A DNA stretch of 60,931 nt, from positions 1-60,931 of the forward strand of contig CAAGBI010000019.1 of the NCBI GenBank assembly GCA_900768015.1. Direction: 5' to 3'. Position 1 is the stretch's first letter; each line of letters starts with the position of its first letter. A program made the translations under genes and the position numbers. Positions 7,562 through 15,930 of the stretch are shown piece by piece. Under the pieces are notes generated by a model, which made no database searches, was not told where the DNA came from, and worked only from the letters and a program-made list of their open reading frames with translations. Source of the DNA: an uncultured Alistipes sp. GTDB lineage: Bacteria > Bacteroidota > Bacteroidia > Bacteroidales > Rikenellaceae.

Positions 7562-7628
7562 TGCCGACACATTTTGGCAGACTTTGACACATCGCAACTC
7601 TCGACCGTGACATTTTGTCAGCCACGGT
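7562..7628 (-). promoter_or_regulatory. Two palindromic boxes in the clpB leader (candidate operators)
   Basis: Plus 7604-7628 is an imperfect palindrome (ACCGTG...CACGGT) around TGACAAAATGTCA; plus 7562-7579 is TGCC...GGCA. On the minus strand both contain CAAAATGT preceded by TGA or TGC, so they read as two copies of one site about 45 bases apart, 70-135 bases before clpB. No CIRCE element is present. A role in heat-shock control is inference. Confidence 0.4.
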
Positions 7629-7775
7629 TTAACTTATACCTATTTATATCTACTTGCGCAGAGTAAACTCAAAGCGTATGCGACACCGAGGCGATGTTCT
7701 CTAATCCATCTGATGACCGCACCGAGGCCTACTTGACGGGAAAAATGGGTTGATATAACAGGGGGCTAATAGGTA

Positions 7776-7813
7776 AAATGAAAAGAGGGGCGTCTTCACA
7801 GATAGCCCCTCTT
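7776..7813 (-). terminator. Rho-independent terminator of a short transcript
   Basis: Stem AAGAGGGGC/GCCCCTCTT; on the minus strand it runs into TTTTCATTTT. It closes the unit started at 7912-7943. Between it and the clpB boxes (7629-7775) I see nothing definite. Confidence 0.6.
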
Positions 7814-7905
7814 CGATTTAGTTAGGTTAATGAGAATTAGAGTCACCGAGCGAATTGGTGTGTCCATGAGAATTATTCGAGATGTGTGCTCAATGACCCT
7901 TGTTT
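7778..7905 (-). ncRNA. Probable small RNA, or attenuated clpB leader
   Basis: A strong promoter (7912-7943) and a terminator (7776-7813) on the same strand bracket only about 128 bases without a convincing gene; the longest minus frame is a 14-codon peptide. The product is either an independent small RNA or a leader that ends transcription ahead of clpB, whose start is 283 bases further on. I do not recognise the sequence class. Confidence 0.45.
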
Positions 7906-7911
7906 GCATTG

Positions 7912-7943
7912 CAAAGGTAGGCATAATAATCGAAACAACCAAA
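7912..7943 (-). promoter_or_regulatory. Strong promoter without an adjacent gene
   Basis: Minus strand TTTG (7940-7943), 20 bases, TACCTTTG (7912-7919), an exact consensus pair. The rest of 7944-8036 is AT-rich and featureless. Confidence 0.7.
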
Positions 7944-8036
7944 TTGCATTCCGATTTCATGCAGCGAATTTGCCAGTTTTATATCATAAAGGCGTTTTAT
8001 TCCCATAAATCGTAGATAAATATGCGGTATAATTCA

Positions 8037-9017
8037 TTAGAATGATGCCGCAAAGGCGAGCGCAACAAGTGCGATGTAGCTAACAACGGAGATTAAAGCG
8101 TCGTTGCAAATGAAGTATGTGGGGAGCATTGTCGCCGAGAGTATGACCGCCACGGTGAGTAGCGAATCGGATGCCGCGGGCATAAAGAGTAGGGCGCATG
8201 CAACAAATATGAATATAAGGTGCAACGCGCGCCAAGCACCTCGCGCCACATGGCTATGGGTGTCGCGCTGAGCATAGTTCATAATCGAGGCAACAGCCGT
8301 GAGGAATAGTGCGTATGCTAAGAAGCATAGGCGGGGGATGGATATGGTGTCGATGATGTGGTAGTTGAGCGATGTTGTAGCGCTGCGCCACCATGCAAGG
8401 AGGCTCTCGGTGAAGCCATCGCCACTGAGCCATGCTATGTAGCAGCAGGCGAAGAGCGGTAGGAGCATACCCACAACGACAATCACGGCCTCGCGGAGGC
8501 GTTTGCGTGCTGCGATAAGAGCAATACCCATGGCTATGGGGACCACGATAAGTGTGGCCTCGACCGTGGCAAGCAGGCTCGCTGAGAGCATCGCACCGAA
8601 GAGGTGGTTGGGTGATCTGCGGGGACCAAAGCAGAAGAACATATTGCCTAAGGCGAGCGATGTAAAGAGCGTTATAAAGGCCTCGCGTAGAGCATGTTCG
8701 CCAACAATCATGGGAAGTGTCATCACGGCGCACAACGCCATTGCGGCGATGGTGTCCGCGGGGTAGATATGTGTGCGGATTGTTGAGCGCGATAGCGTGA
8801 GCACACTTATAGTATATAGGATGATAACAGCCGCCTTTTCGACAAACGAGATGCCAAATGTGGCGTTCGAAATCAACGACATAAAGGGCGAGTATGGCAC
8901 AGGTGTAACCGATGCCTCACCAACGCCAACTGCCACAAACACAATCATTGTGAGTGTGGCCAGAAGCAGCGTTAAGAATCCCTCGTAGAATTTATGTCGT
9001 GCAACATCTAAAATCAT
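8037..9017 (-). CDS. Polytopic inner-membrane protein of unknown function
   Basis: 326 residues, almost wholly hydrophobic, with about ten predicted membrane spans beginning at residues 15-35 (LTLLLATLTMIVFVAVGVG). Short charged loops such as ARKRLREA and QRDTHSHVARGAWR separate them. The pattern resembles the multi-span membrane domains near glycan-modifying enzymes, but no catalytic motif is visible and I cannot name a family. It stands alone, with clpB downstream on the same strand and tig divergent. Base composition matches the host. Coding status is secure; function is unknown. Confidence 0.75.
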   Translation of the reverse strand: MILDVARHKFYEGFLTLLLATLTMIVFVAVGVGEASVTPVPYSPFMSLISNATFGISFVEKAAVIILYTISVLTLSRSTIRTHIYPADTIAAMALCAVMTLPMIVGEHALREAFITLFTSLALGNMFFCFGPRRSPNHLFGAMLSASLLATVEATLIVVPIAMGIALIAARKRLREAVIVVVGMLLPLFACCYIAWLSGDGFTESLLAWWRSATTSLNYHIIDTISIPRLCFLAYALFLTAVASIMNYAQRDTHSHVARGAWRALHLIFIFVACALLFMPAASDSLLTVAVILSATMLPTYFICNDALISVVSYIALVALAFAASF

Positions 9018-9126
9018 CTTCCGTAGCGCGCAGAGCTTTTTAAGTATAAATCACCGACAAAGATAACCTAAAAATGAGAATATAAAGCCCTGAACCGAAA
9101 ATATTATGCACTTTTCCCACACTTAA

Positions 9127-9157
9127 TTTCCGAATTAACATTTTTTTATTACCTTTG
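9127..9157 (+). promoter_or_regulatory. Promoter of tig
   Basis: TTTC (9127-9130), 19 bases, TACCTTTG (9150-9157), leaving a leader of about 75 bases. Confidence 0.6.
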
Positions 9158-9237
9158 CGCGACTTTATACCTATATAAGTAAAGGTGGGTCACAAAAAGT
9201 GAGTCGATTAGAAAAACAAATAAACTAAAATAGAGTT

Positions 9238-10566
9238 ATGAATATTACAAGAGAACAGCGTGATGGCGGCATTTCAATCTTGAAGGTCGTTGTTAACGAG
9301 GCTGACTACGGTCAGGCAGTTGAGAAGCAGTTGCGCGACTACAAGCGTAAGGCAAATGTTCCCGGTTTCCGCCCCGGTATGGTACCTATGGGTATCGTTA
9401 AGAAGATGTATGGCAAGCATGTTGTTGCTGAGCAGTCATACCACCTCGCATCAAACTCAGTATTCGAGTACTTGCAGAAGGAGAACATCGACTATGTAGG
9501 TGATGTTATCCCTTCAGAGGAGCAGGGCGACTTCGATTTCGAGAACAACACAGAGTTTGAGTTCGTATTCGAGATCGGCGAGGCTCCAAAGATTGAGCTC
9601 GAGCTCTCAGCTAAGGACAAGGTTACTTACAGCAAGATTAAGGTTGACAAGAAGATGCACAACGAGTATCGTTCTAACTACTTGCGCCGCTACGGCCGTC
9701 TTATCGATGTAGATAAGGTAGAGAAGGATGAGGCTCTCAATGTAACTTTGGACAACGGCGACATGCGCATCGAGGAGGCTTATGTAGGCCTTATCTCTAT
9801 GACAGACGAGGAGCGTAAGGAGTGGAAGGGCAAGAAGGTTGGTTACAAGACTACTGTAAACATCAACGAGCTCTACAAGAAGCCTGAGCAGCGCGCTGCA
9901 ATCCTCTCAGTTAAGGAGGAGGAGCTCGAGAGCATCAAGCCCGAGTTCGAGTTGGAGATCACAAAGATTCGCCGCTTCGCAGATCCTGAGCTCAACGAGG
10001 AGTTCTTCAAGATGGCATTCCCCGCAGGTAATGTAACATCTGAGGAGGAGCTCGACAAGTTCATCAACGAGGAGATCGAGCGCGAGCTTAAGCGCGAGTG
10101 CGACTTCATGTTCGCTAACCAGATGCGTAAATTCATCATCGAGAAGGCTGGCCTTCAGATGCCTGAGGAGTTCTTGAAGCGTTGGTTGTATGTTATCAAC
10201 GAGGGTAAGTTCTCACGCGAGGAGATCGAGAAGGACTTCGCAGCGTTCATCAACATGTTCACTTGGAACTACTTGCAGAAGCACTTCATCACCGAGGGTG
10301 ACATCAAGGTTACTCCCGAGGAGGCTAAGGCTGAGGCTATGTCTTTCGCACAGATGCAGTTCGCACAGTATGGCATGCCTTCTGCACCTGCAGATATGCT
10401 CGAGGGCTTCGCAAAGCAGATCATGGATAACAAGGAGCAGCTCCAGAAGATCTACGAGAAGCTTTTCGAGGAGAAGGTTGTTGAGTACCTCCGCGGTAAG
10501 ATTAAGGTTACCGAGAAGGCTGTATCAGCTGAGGAGTTCGCAAAGCTCGCTGAGGAGCTTGCATAG
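9238..10566 (+). CDS. tig: Trigger factor chaperone
   Basis: 442 residues, close to the family norm. The N-terminal ribosome-binding domain carries the trigger-factor signature around residue 40 (NVPGFRPGMVPMGIVKKMYG, with the GFRxGxxP loop that docks on ribosomal protein L23). A weakly conserved middle region and the long helical C-terminal arms follow. The central peptidyl-prolyl isomerase domain is much diverged, as in other Bacteroidetes trigger factors. It binds nascent chains at the ribosome exit. Codon use is that of a highly expressed gene. It is followed by a terminator and then clpP and clpX, the neighbourhood seen in many bacteria. Confidence 0.93.
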   Translation: MNITREQRDGGISILKVVVNEADYGQAVEKQLRDYKRKANVPGFRPGMVPMGIVKKMYGKHVVAEQSYHLASNSVFEYLQKENIDYVGDVIPSEEQGDFDFENNTEFEFVFEIGEAPKIELELSAKDKVTYSKIKVDKKMHNEYRSNYLRRYGRLIDVDKVEKDEALNVTLDNGDMRIEEAYVGLISMTDEERKEWKGKKVGYKTTVNINELYKKPEQRAAILSVKEEELESIKPEFELEITKIRRFADPELNEEFFKMAFPAGNVTSEEELDKFINEEIERELKRECDFMFANQMRKFIIEKAGLQMPEEFLKRWLYVINEGKFSREEIEKDFAAFINMFTWNYLQKHFITEGDIKVTPEEAKAEAMSFAQMQFAQYGMPSAPADMLEGFAKQIMDNKEQLQKIYEKLFEEKVVEYLRGKIKVTEKAVSAEEFAKLAEELA

Positions 10567-10598
10567 TGTTCCGATCCCGGAAATAGTGACATAAGGAG

Positions 10599-10637
10599 AT
10601 AGTTCCCGGGCACATACCAGGCCTGGGAACTATTTTT
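10599..10637 (+). terminator. Terminator between tig and clpP
   Basis: A 13-bp stem (ATAGTTCCCGGGC / GCCTGGGAACTAT) followed by five T, 18 bases before clpP. It probably lets only part of the transcription from tig reach clpP. Confidence 0.75.
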
Positions 10638-10654
10638 GTAAAAGAGATTGAACC

Positions 10655-11317
10655 ATGAAAGAATTTGATAAGTTTGCCCGTCTGCACTGCGGCATCAACT
10701 CTATGGCATTGCATGACTTCCAGGCTCATGCGCAGGGTTATGTGTCGCCCACAATCATCGAGGAGCGCCACCTCAATGTGGCTACGATGGATGTCTTCTC
10801 GCGCTTGATGATGGACCGCATCATCTTCCTCGGTGCCCCCATCTACGACGACGCTGCAAACATCATCCAGGCGCAGTTGCTCTTCCTCGAGTCGGTGGAT
10901 GCTGATAAGGATATTCAGCTCTACATCAACTCTCCTGGTGGCTCGGTATCTGCGGGCTTGGGCATCTACGACACCATGCAGCTCATCTCGTGCGATGTGG
11001 CTACTATATGTACAGGCATGGCGGCATCTATGGGTGCTGTGTTGCTCACAGCGGGTGCTGCGGGCAAGCGCTCGGCATTGCCACACTCGCGAGTGATGAT
11101 TCACCAACCCCTTGGTGGCGTGCAGGGTCAGGCTTCGGACATCGAGATTACGGCGCGCGAGATTGCAAAGACAAAGCGCGAGTTGTACGAGATTCTCGCA
11201 TCGCACTCGGGTAAGCCCATCGAGAAGATTGAGGCAGATGCCGACCGCGACTACTGGCTCACAGCGGCTGAGGCTGCGGAGTATGGCCTCATCGACAAGG
11301 TGTTGAGCCGTAGATAA
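10655..11317 (+). CDS. clpP: ATP-dependent Clp protease proteolytic subunit
   Basis: 220 residues with the complete catalytic triad: Ser125 in GMAASMGA, His150 in VMIHQPLGG and Asp199 in DRDYWLTAAEA. The oxyanion glycine strand NSPGGSVSAG is intact. It assembles as a double heptamer and receives unfolded substrates from ClpX, encoded 18 bases downstream. The N-terminal 30 residues (LHCGINSMALHDFQ) are longer than the usual propeptide and are probably removed. Distinct from the phage-derived ClpP-like protease at 29318-30472. Stop TAA. Confidence 0.96.
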   Translation: MKEFDKFARLHCGINSMALHDFQAHAQGYVSPTIIEERHLNVATMDVFSRLMMDRIIFLGAPIYDDAANIIQAQLLFLESVDADKDIQLYINSPGGSVSAGLGIYDTMQLISCDVATICTGMAASMGAVLLTAGAAGKRSALPHSRVMIHQPLGGVQGQASDIEITAREIAKTKRELYEILASHSGKPIEKIEADADRDYWLTAAEAAEYGLIDKVLSRR

Positions 11318-11335
11318 ATGTTGAAACAGAGATAG

Positions 11336-12601
11336 ATGACACAGAAATCACGAAAAAATACGGAGCGTAGCGGCAACTGCTGCTCGTTCTGCGGAACACC
11401 CGCCGAAGAGGCGCCATTGATGTTCAATGGCGGCGATGGCGCTTGCATCTGCTCGTCGTGCATCGAGCATGGCTACGAACTGCTCGTCGAGCACAACATC
11501 GTTGAAGGTGGCAAGAAGAGGAGTCGTGGTGCTAAGGGTACGAAGTTCGCGCCACTCACGAAGAGCGACCTCTTGCGCCCCAACCAGATTAAGAGCTTCT
11601 TGGATGACTATGTAATCGGTCAGGATGCTGCGAAGCGTTATATGTCGGTTGCGGTGTACAACCACTACAAAAGACTTCTCTCGAAGGGTAAGACTGAGGA
11701 TGTGGAGCTTGACAAGTCGAACATCGTGCTTGTAGGTCCTACGGGTACGGGTAAGACGCTCATGGCGCGCACCATAGCGCGTCTGTTGCATGTCCCATTC
11801 TCGATTGTAGATGCTACGGCACTCACACAGGCAGGTTATGTGGGTGAGGATGTTGAGAGCATCCTCTCGCGCTTGTTGCAGGCTGCGGACTACGATGTTG
11901 AGGCTGCGGAGCGCGGCATAATCTTCATCGACGAGATTGACAAGATTGCGCGCAAGGGCGACAACCCCTCAATTACGCGCGATGTGTCGGGTGAGGGTGT
12001 GCAGCAGGCACTGCTCAAAATATTGGAGGGTACGGTAGTAAATGTGCCTCCCCAGGGTGGTCGTAAGCACCCCGACCAGAAGTATATTCAGGTCGACACC
12101 TCGAACATATTGTTCATCTGCGGTGGTGCGTTTGACGGCATCGAGAAGAAGATTGCTATGCGCTTGAATACCAATGCTATTGGCTATGGCGCGCAGAGCA
12201 AGCAGCGCATCAACGAGAACAACATCATGAGCTATATTCAGCCTCAGGATTTGCGCTCGTTTGGCCTTATCCCCGAACTTATCGGCCGCTTGCCCGTGCT
12301 CACATACATGGAGCCGCTGGAGCGTGAGGCATTGCGCTCAATACTCACCGAGCCCAAGAACTCTATCATCCGCCAGTATGAGACATTGATGGCGTTGGAT
12401 GACATCAAGTTGTCATTCGCCCCTGAGGTGCTCGATTACATCGTCGACAAGGCTCTTGAGTTCAAACTTGGTGCGCGCGGCTTGCGCTCTATTTGCGAGG
12501 CGGTGATGATGGACATCATGTTCGATATGCCCGAGGGCCAGAACAAGGAGTTTGTCGTAACGCTCGATTATGCCAAGTCGAAGATTGACAAGGCGGTCTA
12601 A
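11336..12601 (+). CDS. clpX: Clp protease ATP-binding subunit ClpX
   Basis: 421 residues. The N-terminal zinc-binding domain has its four cysteines in CSFCGTP and CICSSC (residues 14-45). The AAA+ module follows: Walker A GPTGTGKT, Walker B IIFIDEIDKIA, pore loop GYVGED, and ClpX box residues in LIGRLPVLT. It unfolds tagged proteins and feeds them to ClpP. Two stop codons stand in tandem (TAA TAA). Co-transcribed with clpP. Confidence 0.96.
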   Translation: MTQKSRKNTERSGNCCSFCGTPAEEAPLMFNGGDGACICSSCIEHGYELLVEHNIVEGGKKRSRGAKGTKFAPLTKSDLLRPNQIKSFLDDYVIGQDAAKRYMSVAVYNHYKRLLSKGKTEDVELDKSNIVLVGPTGTGKTLMARTIARLLHVPFSIVDATALTQAGYVGEDVESILSRLLQAADYDVEAAERGIIFIDEIDKIARKGDNPSITRDVSGEGVQQALLKILEGTVVNVPPQGGRKHPDQKYIQVDTSNILFICGGAFDGIEKKIAMRLNTNAIGYGAQSKQRINENNIMSYIQPQDLRSFGLIPELIGRLPVLTYMEPLEREALRSILTEPKNSIIRQYETLMALDDIKLSFAPEVLDYIVDKALEFKLGARGLRSICEAVMMDIMFDMPEGQNKEFVVTLDYAKSKIDKAV

Positions 12602-12622
12602 TAACTTTAAGCAATAAATAGG

Positions 12623-12653
12623 GTTGTGCTTTAGCACAATATCTCAATTTTTT
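12623..12653 (+). terminator. Weak terminator after clpX
   Basis: Hairpin GTTGTGC/GCACAAT with loop TTTA, then ATCTCAATTTTTT. The stem is only 7 bp and the T run is displaced, so partial termination is likely. Confidence 0.4.
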
Positions 12654-12656
12654 GCG

Positions 12657-12664
12657 TAACTTTG
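12657..12664 (+). promoter_or_regulatory. -7 box of lysS
   Basis: TAACTTTG, 34 bases before lysS. No good -33 element is present. Confidence 0.45.
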
Positions 12665-12698
12665 TGGCGTGAATATAAATAATTAAAAGACATATAGT

Positions 12699-14429
12699 AT
12701 GATTATCGAACTCAGTGAACAGGAACAGTTGCGCCGTCAGTCGCTTAAGGCGTTGCGCGAGTTGGGCATCAACCCATACCCCGCAGCTCGTTTCGAGGTA
12801 AACGCATCTGCCCAGGAGATTGCCCAGAACTTCGACGCAGAGAAGGGTAACTACCAGGAGGTATCTATCGCAGGCCGTATCATGAGCCGCCGTATCATGG
12901 GCTCGGCATCCTTCTTCGAGCTTCAGGATTCGACAGGTCGCATCCAGGTATATATCCGTCGTGACGACATCTGCCCCGAGGGCGATCCTACACTCTACAA
13001 CACCGTATTCAAGAAGTTGCTCGACATCGGTGACTTCATCGGCGTTGAGGGTTTTGCGTTCCTTACAAATACTGGCGAGTTGTCGGTACACTGTAAGAAG
13101 TTTACAGTGCTCTCAAAGTCTGTACGCCCCCTTCCCGTTGTGAAGCAGAAGGATGGCCAGACATTCGACGCACTCACAGACCCCGAGGTGCGCTATCGTC
13201 AGCGTTACCTCGACCTTGTGGTTAACCCCCATGTCAAGGATACATTCATCAAGCGCGCTAAGATCATGCAGACAATGCGTGACTTCTTCAACGAGCGCGG
13301 CTACCTCGAGGTGGAGACTCCTATCTTGCAGCCCATCCCTGGTGGTGCGGCAGCACGCCCCTTCATCACACACCACAACGCTCTTGACATCGACTTCTAC
13401 ATGCGAATAGCTACGGAGTTGTACCTCAAGCGCCTTATCGTGGGTGGCTTTGATGGCGTATACGAGTTCGGCAAGAACTTCCGTAACGAGGGTATGGACC
13501 GCACGCACAACCCCGAGTTCACATGTATGGAGATATATGTGGCATACAAGGACTACATCTGGATGCAGGAGTTTACCGAGCAGATGTTGGAGCGCGTAGC
13601 GATGGCCGTAAATGGCACTACAGATGTTGTGCTCGAGGGCAAGACCATCTCGTTCAAGGCCCCCTTCCGCCGTGTGACAATGACTGATGCCATCCGCGAG
13701 AAGACCGGCTACGACATCACAGGTCAGTCGGAGGAGCAGTTGCGCGAGGCTTGTAAGCGTCTCAATGTAGAGATTGACGAGACAATGGGTAAGGGTAAAC
13801 TTATCGACGCTATCTTCGGTCAGTACTGCGAGGGCGACCTCATCCAGCCTACATTCGTAACAGACTATCCTATCGAGATGTCACCATTGTGTAAGCGTCA
13901 CCGCGACAACAACGACCTTACAGAGCGCTTCGAGCTCTTCGTGAATGGTAAGGAGTTGTGTAACGCATACTCTGAGCTCAACGATCCTATCGACCAGCTC
14001 GAGCGCTTTGAGGAGCAGATGCGCCTCTCGGAGAAGGGCGATGACGAGGCTATGGTTATCGACATGGACTTCGTACGCGCATTGGAGTATGGTATGCCAT
14101 CGTGCTCAGGTATGGGTATCGGCATCGACCGCCTCACAATGTTCATGACAGGCGAGACATCTATCCAGGATGTATTGTTCTTCCCCACTATGCGCCCCGA
14201 GAAGAAGGTTGTGGCTGATGCCGAGGAGGTATATACCGAGGCTGGCATCCCTGCGGAGTGGGTTGCTGTGGTGCAGAAGATGGGTTATATCACCCTCGAA
14301 GCGTTCAAGAACACCGCATCTACTGGCGGCATGAAGCTCTTCAACGACCTCTGTGGCTTCAACAAGAAGAACAAGCTCGGTCTCGCAACTGCAGAGATTA
14401 AGGCTTGGATTGAGGCACAGGCACAGTAG
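12699..14429 (+). CDS. lysS: Lysyl-tRNA synthetase, class II
   Basis: 576 residues. An N-terminal anticodon-binding OB domain (about 55-165) is followed by the class II core: motif 1 region FFNERGYLEVETPIL, motif 2 RNEGMDRTHNPEF and motif 3 GMGIGIDRL. Bacterial LysRS is usually near 500 residues; here about 70 extra residues follow motif 3 (from AEEVYTEAGIPAEW to the end). They look helical and contain the pattern FNDLCGFNKKNKLGL, an appendage I associate with Bacteroidetes LysRS. Stop TAG, then ten sense codons in the same frame to tpiA. Confidence 0.95.
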   Translation: MIIELSEQEQLRRQSLKALRELGINPYPAARFEVNASAQEIAQNFDAEKGNYQEVSIAGRIMSRRIMGSASFFELQDSTGRIQVYIRRDDICPEGDPTLYNTVFKKLLDIGDFIGVEGFAFLTNTGELSVHCKKFTVLSKSVRPLPVVKQKDGQTFDALTDPEVRYRQRYLDLVVNPHVKDTFIKRAKIMQTMRDFFNERGYLEVETPILQPIPGGAAARPFITHHNALDIDFYMRIATELYLKRLIVGGFDGVYEFGKNFRNEGMDRTHNPEFTCMEIYVAYKDYIWMQEFTEQMLERVAMAVNGTTDVVLEGKTISFKAPFRRVTMTDAIREKTGYDITGQSEEQLREACKRLNVEIDETMGKGKLIDAIFGQYCEGDLIQPTFVTDYPIEMSPLCKRHRDNNDLTERFELFVNGKELCNAYSELNDPIDQLERFEEQMRLSEKGDDEAMVIDMDFVRALEYGMPSCSGMGIGIDRLTMFMTGETSIQDVLFFPTMRPEKKVVADAEEVYTEAGIPAEWVAVVQKMGYITLEAFKNTASTGGMKLFNDLCGFNKKNKLGLATAEIKAWIEAQAQ

Positions 14430-14459
14430 TTTGATATAGAATTAAAAACGAATATAGTT

Positions 14460-15212
14460 ATGAGAAAGAAGATTGTTGCGGGTAACTGGAAGATGAACAC
14501 CTTGCCCGCGGAGGGTGTAGAGTTGGCTAAGGGCGTAGCGGCTGGCCGTAAGGATGTTTGCGACTGCGTGACACTTATTGTATGTCCTCCATTCACACAC
14601 CTTCACAGCGTTATCGAGACTTTGAAGGGCTCTAACATCGCTGTTGGCGCTCAGGACTGCGCAACAGAGGTTAAGGGCGCTTACACTGGCGAGGTATCGG
14701 CAGAGATGATCGCAGCACTCGGTTGCGAGTATGTTATCCTCGGCCACTCGGAGCGCCGTCAGTACTATGGCGAGACATCTGAGACATTGAACAAGAAGAT
14801 GGCGCGCGCTTACGAGAACAACCTCAAGCCCATCTACTGCGTAGGTGAGAACCTCGAGGAGCGTGAGGCAGGTCGCCACTTCGAGGTGTGCAAGCAGCAG
14901 ATTGAGGAGGTAGTATTCAACCTTACCGAGGAGCAGTTCGCACAGCTTGTTATCGCATACGAGCCTGTTTGGGCTATCGGTACTGGTAAGACTGCAACAG
15001 CTGAGCAGGCTGAGGAGATTCACGCATACATCCGCGAGGTGTTGCGCTCGAAGTTCGGCGCTGCAGCTGAGGAGTGTGCTATCCTCTACGGTGGCTCATG
15101 CAAGCCCTCTAACGCTGGCGAGATCTTCTCAAAGGAGAATGTTGACGGCGGTCTTATCGGTGGTGCTGCGCTTAAGGCAGAGGACTTCCTCGGCATCGGC
15201 AAGGCATTCTAA
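14460..15212 (+). CDS. tpiA: Triosephosphate isomerase
   Basis: 250 residues, a full-length TIM barrel. Catalytic residues are Lys11 (GNWKMNT), the His of LGHSERRQ near 98 and the Glu of YEPVWAIGTGKTA, with the mobile phosphate loop directly after it. GGSCKPSN and the final GGLIGGAALK complete the phosphate site. It interconverts dihydroxyacetone phosphate and glyceraldehyde 3-phosphate. Codon use is strongly optimised. It shares a transcript with lysS, 30 bases upstream, and ends at a good terminator. Confidence 0.97.
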   Translation: MRKKIVAGNWKMNTLPAEGVELAKGVAAGRKDVCDCVTLIVCPPFTHLHSVIETLKGSNIAVGAQDCATEVKGAYTGEVSAEMIAALGCEYVILGHSERRQYYGETSETLNKKMARAYENNLKPIYCVGENLEEREAGRHFEVCKQQIEEVVFNLTEEQFAQLVIAYEPVWAIGTGKTATAEQAEEIHAYIREVLRSKFGAAAEECAILYGGSCKPSNAGEIFSKENVDGGLIGGAALKAEDFLGIGKAF

Positions 15213-15284
15213 GAAAGCCGTATAGCAAGGTTATTTGGCGTTTGCATGCCTAAAAAATAACCCTTGTTAAATAATTTTTATATG

Positions 15285-15319
15285 GATAGGGAGTGGATTG
15301 GTTGCTCCCTATCTTTTTT
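15285..15319 (+). terminator. Terminator after tpiA
   Basis: Perfect 9-bp stem GATAGGGAG/CTCCCTATC followed by six T. A second weak stem-loop (CAAGGTTATTT with AAATAACCCTTG) lies just before it at about 15230-15265. Confidence 0.85.
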
Positions 15320-15380
15320 ATTCTCTGCAAGTTAGCGTTGTAGTATAAAATAAACCTTATAGCAGTATAAAAATATTTAG

Positions 15381-15412
15381 TTTGCACTTATAATATTTTT
15401 GCCTTATTTTTG
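15381..15412 (+). promoter_or_regulatory. Promoter of the desulfoferrodoxin gene
   Basis: TTTG (15381-15384), 20 bases, TATTTTTG (15405-15412), leaving a leader of about 40 bases. Confidence 0.65.
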
Positions 15413-15459
15413 CAACAGAAAACAACAACAATGTTTAACCAATAAAAAACGAAGATATT

Positions 15460-15834
15460 ATGGCAACTAAATTTTATAAGTGTAACAGATGTGGCAATGT
15501 AGTAGAGAAGGTGGTAGATTCACGAGTACCCGTGGTATGCTGCGGTGAGAAGATGGAGGAGCTCGTTCCCAACACCGTAGATGCGAGTGGCGAGAAGCAT
15601 GTCCCCGTAGTCACTAACCTCGGCGATGGCCGCATCAAGGTTGAGGTGGGCAGCGTGCACCACCCCATGGAGAAGGAGCACCACATCGCATTCATCTATG
15701 TGGAGACTGAGCGCGGTGGCATCCGTGTAAACCTCAAGGATGAGCCCGTAGCGGTGGTATATGTTGGTGAGGAGAGGGTTACTGCGGTCTATGAGTACTG
15801 CAATTTGCACGGCTTGTGGAAAGTTGAGTTGTAA
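15460..15834 (+). CDS. Desulfoferrodoxin (superoxide reductase)
   Basis: 124 residues, two-domain type. The N-terminal desulforedoxin-like domain binds Fe with CNRCG (residues 9-12) and the CC pair near 27 (VVCCGEKM). The catalytic domain holds the Fe(His)4Cys centre: the His of EKHVPV, HHPMEKEHHI, and Cys plus His in EYCNLHGLW; the Glu-Lys next to the first His is the conserved pair near the open iron site. It reduces superoxide to peroxide without releasing oxygen, fitting an anaerobe. Monocistronic, with its own promoter and terminator. Stop is doubled (TAA TAA). Confidence 0.94.
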   Translation: MATKFYKCNRCGNVVEKVVDSRVPVVCCGEKMEELVPNTVDASGEKHVPVVTNLGDGRIKVEVGSVHHPMEKEHHIAFIYVETERGGIRVNLKDEPVAVVYVGEERVTAVYEYCNLHGLWKVEL

Positions 15835-15855
15835 TAACCATATATAAATATAGGT

Positions 15856-15886
15856 AAGAGTTCGGTGTTGTGCCGAACTCTTTTTG
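15856..15886 (+). terminator. Terminator of the desulfoferrodoxin gene
   Basis: Stem AAGAGTTCGG/CCGAACTCTT followed by a T run. It shares its arms with the repeat at 1546-1574, and its T tract overlaps the -33 box of the next promoter. Confidence 0.8.
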
Positions 15887-15913
15887 CTTTTGTGGCGAAA
15901 CTTTCTAACTTTG
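15883..15913 (+). promoter_or_regulatory. Promoter of the pseudouridine synthase gene
   Basis: TTTG (15883-15886), 19 bases, TAACTTTG (15906-15913). It starts inside the preceding terminator's T tract. Confidence 0.6.
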
Positions 15914-15930
15914 CATAAAATTATAGTCGT

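Noticed and set aside
7494..7625. 44-codon N-terminal extension of ClpB
   Set aside because: The extra residues are not part of any ClpB N domain and the DNA holds the palindromic boxes, so it is leader sequence.
7830..8015. 61-codon plus-strand frame
   Set aside because: No promoter or start context on the plus strand, and it overlaps a clear minus-strand promoter.
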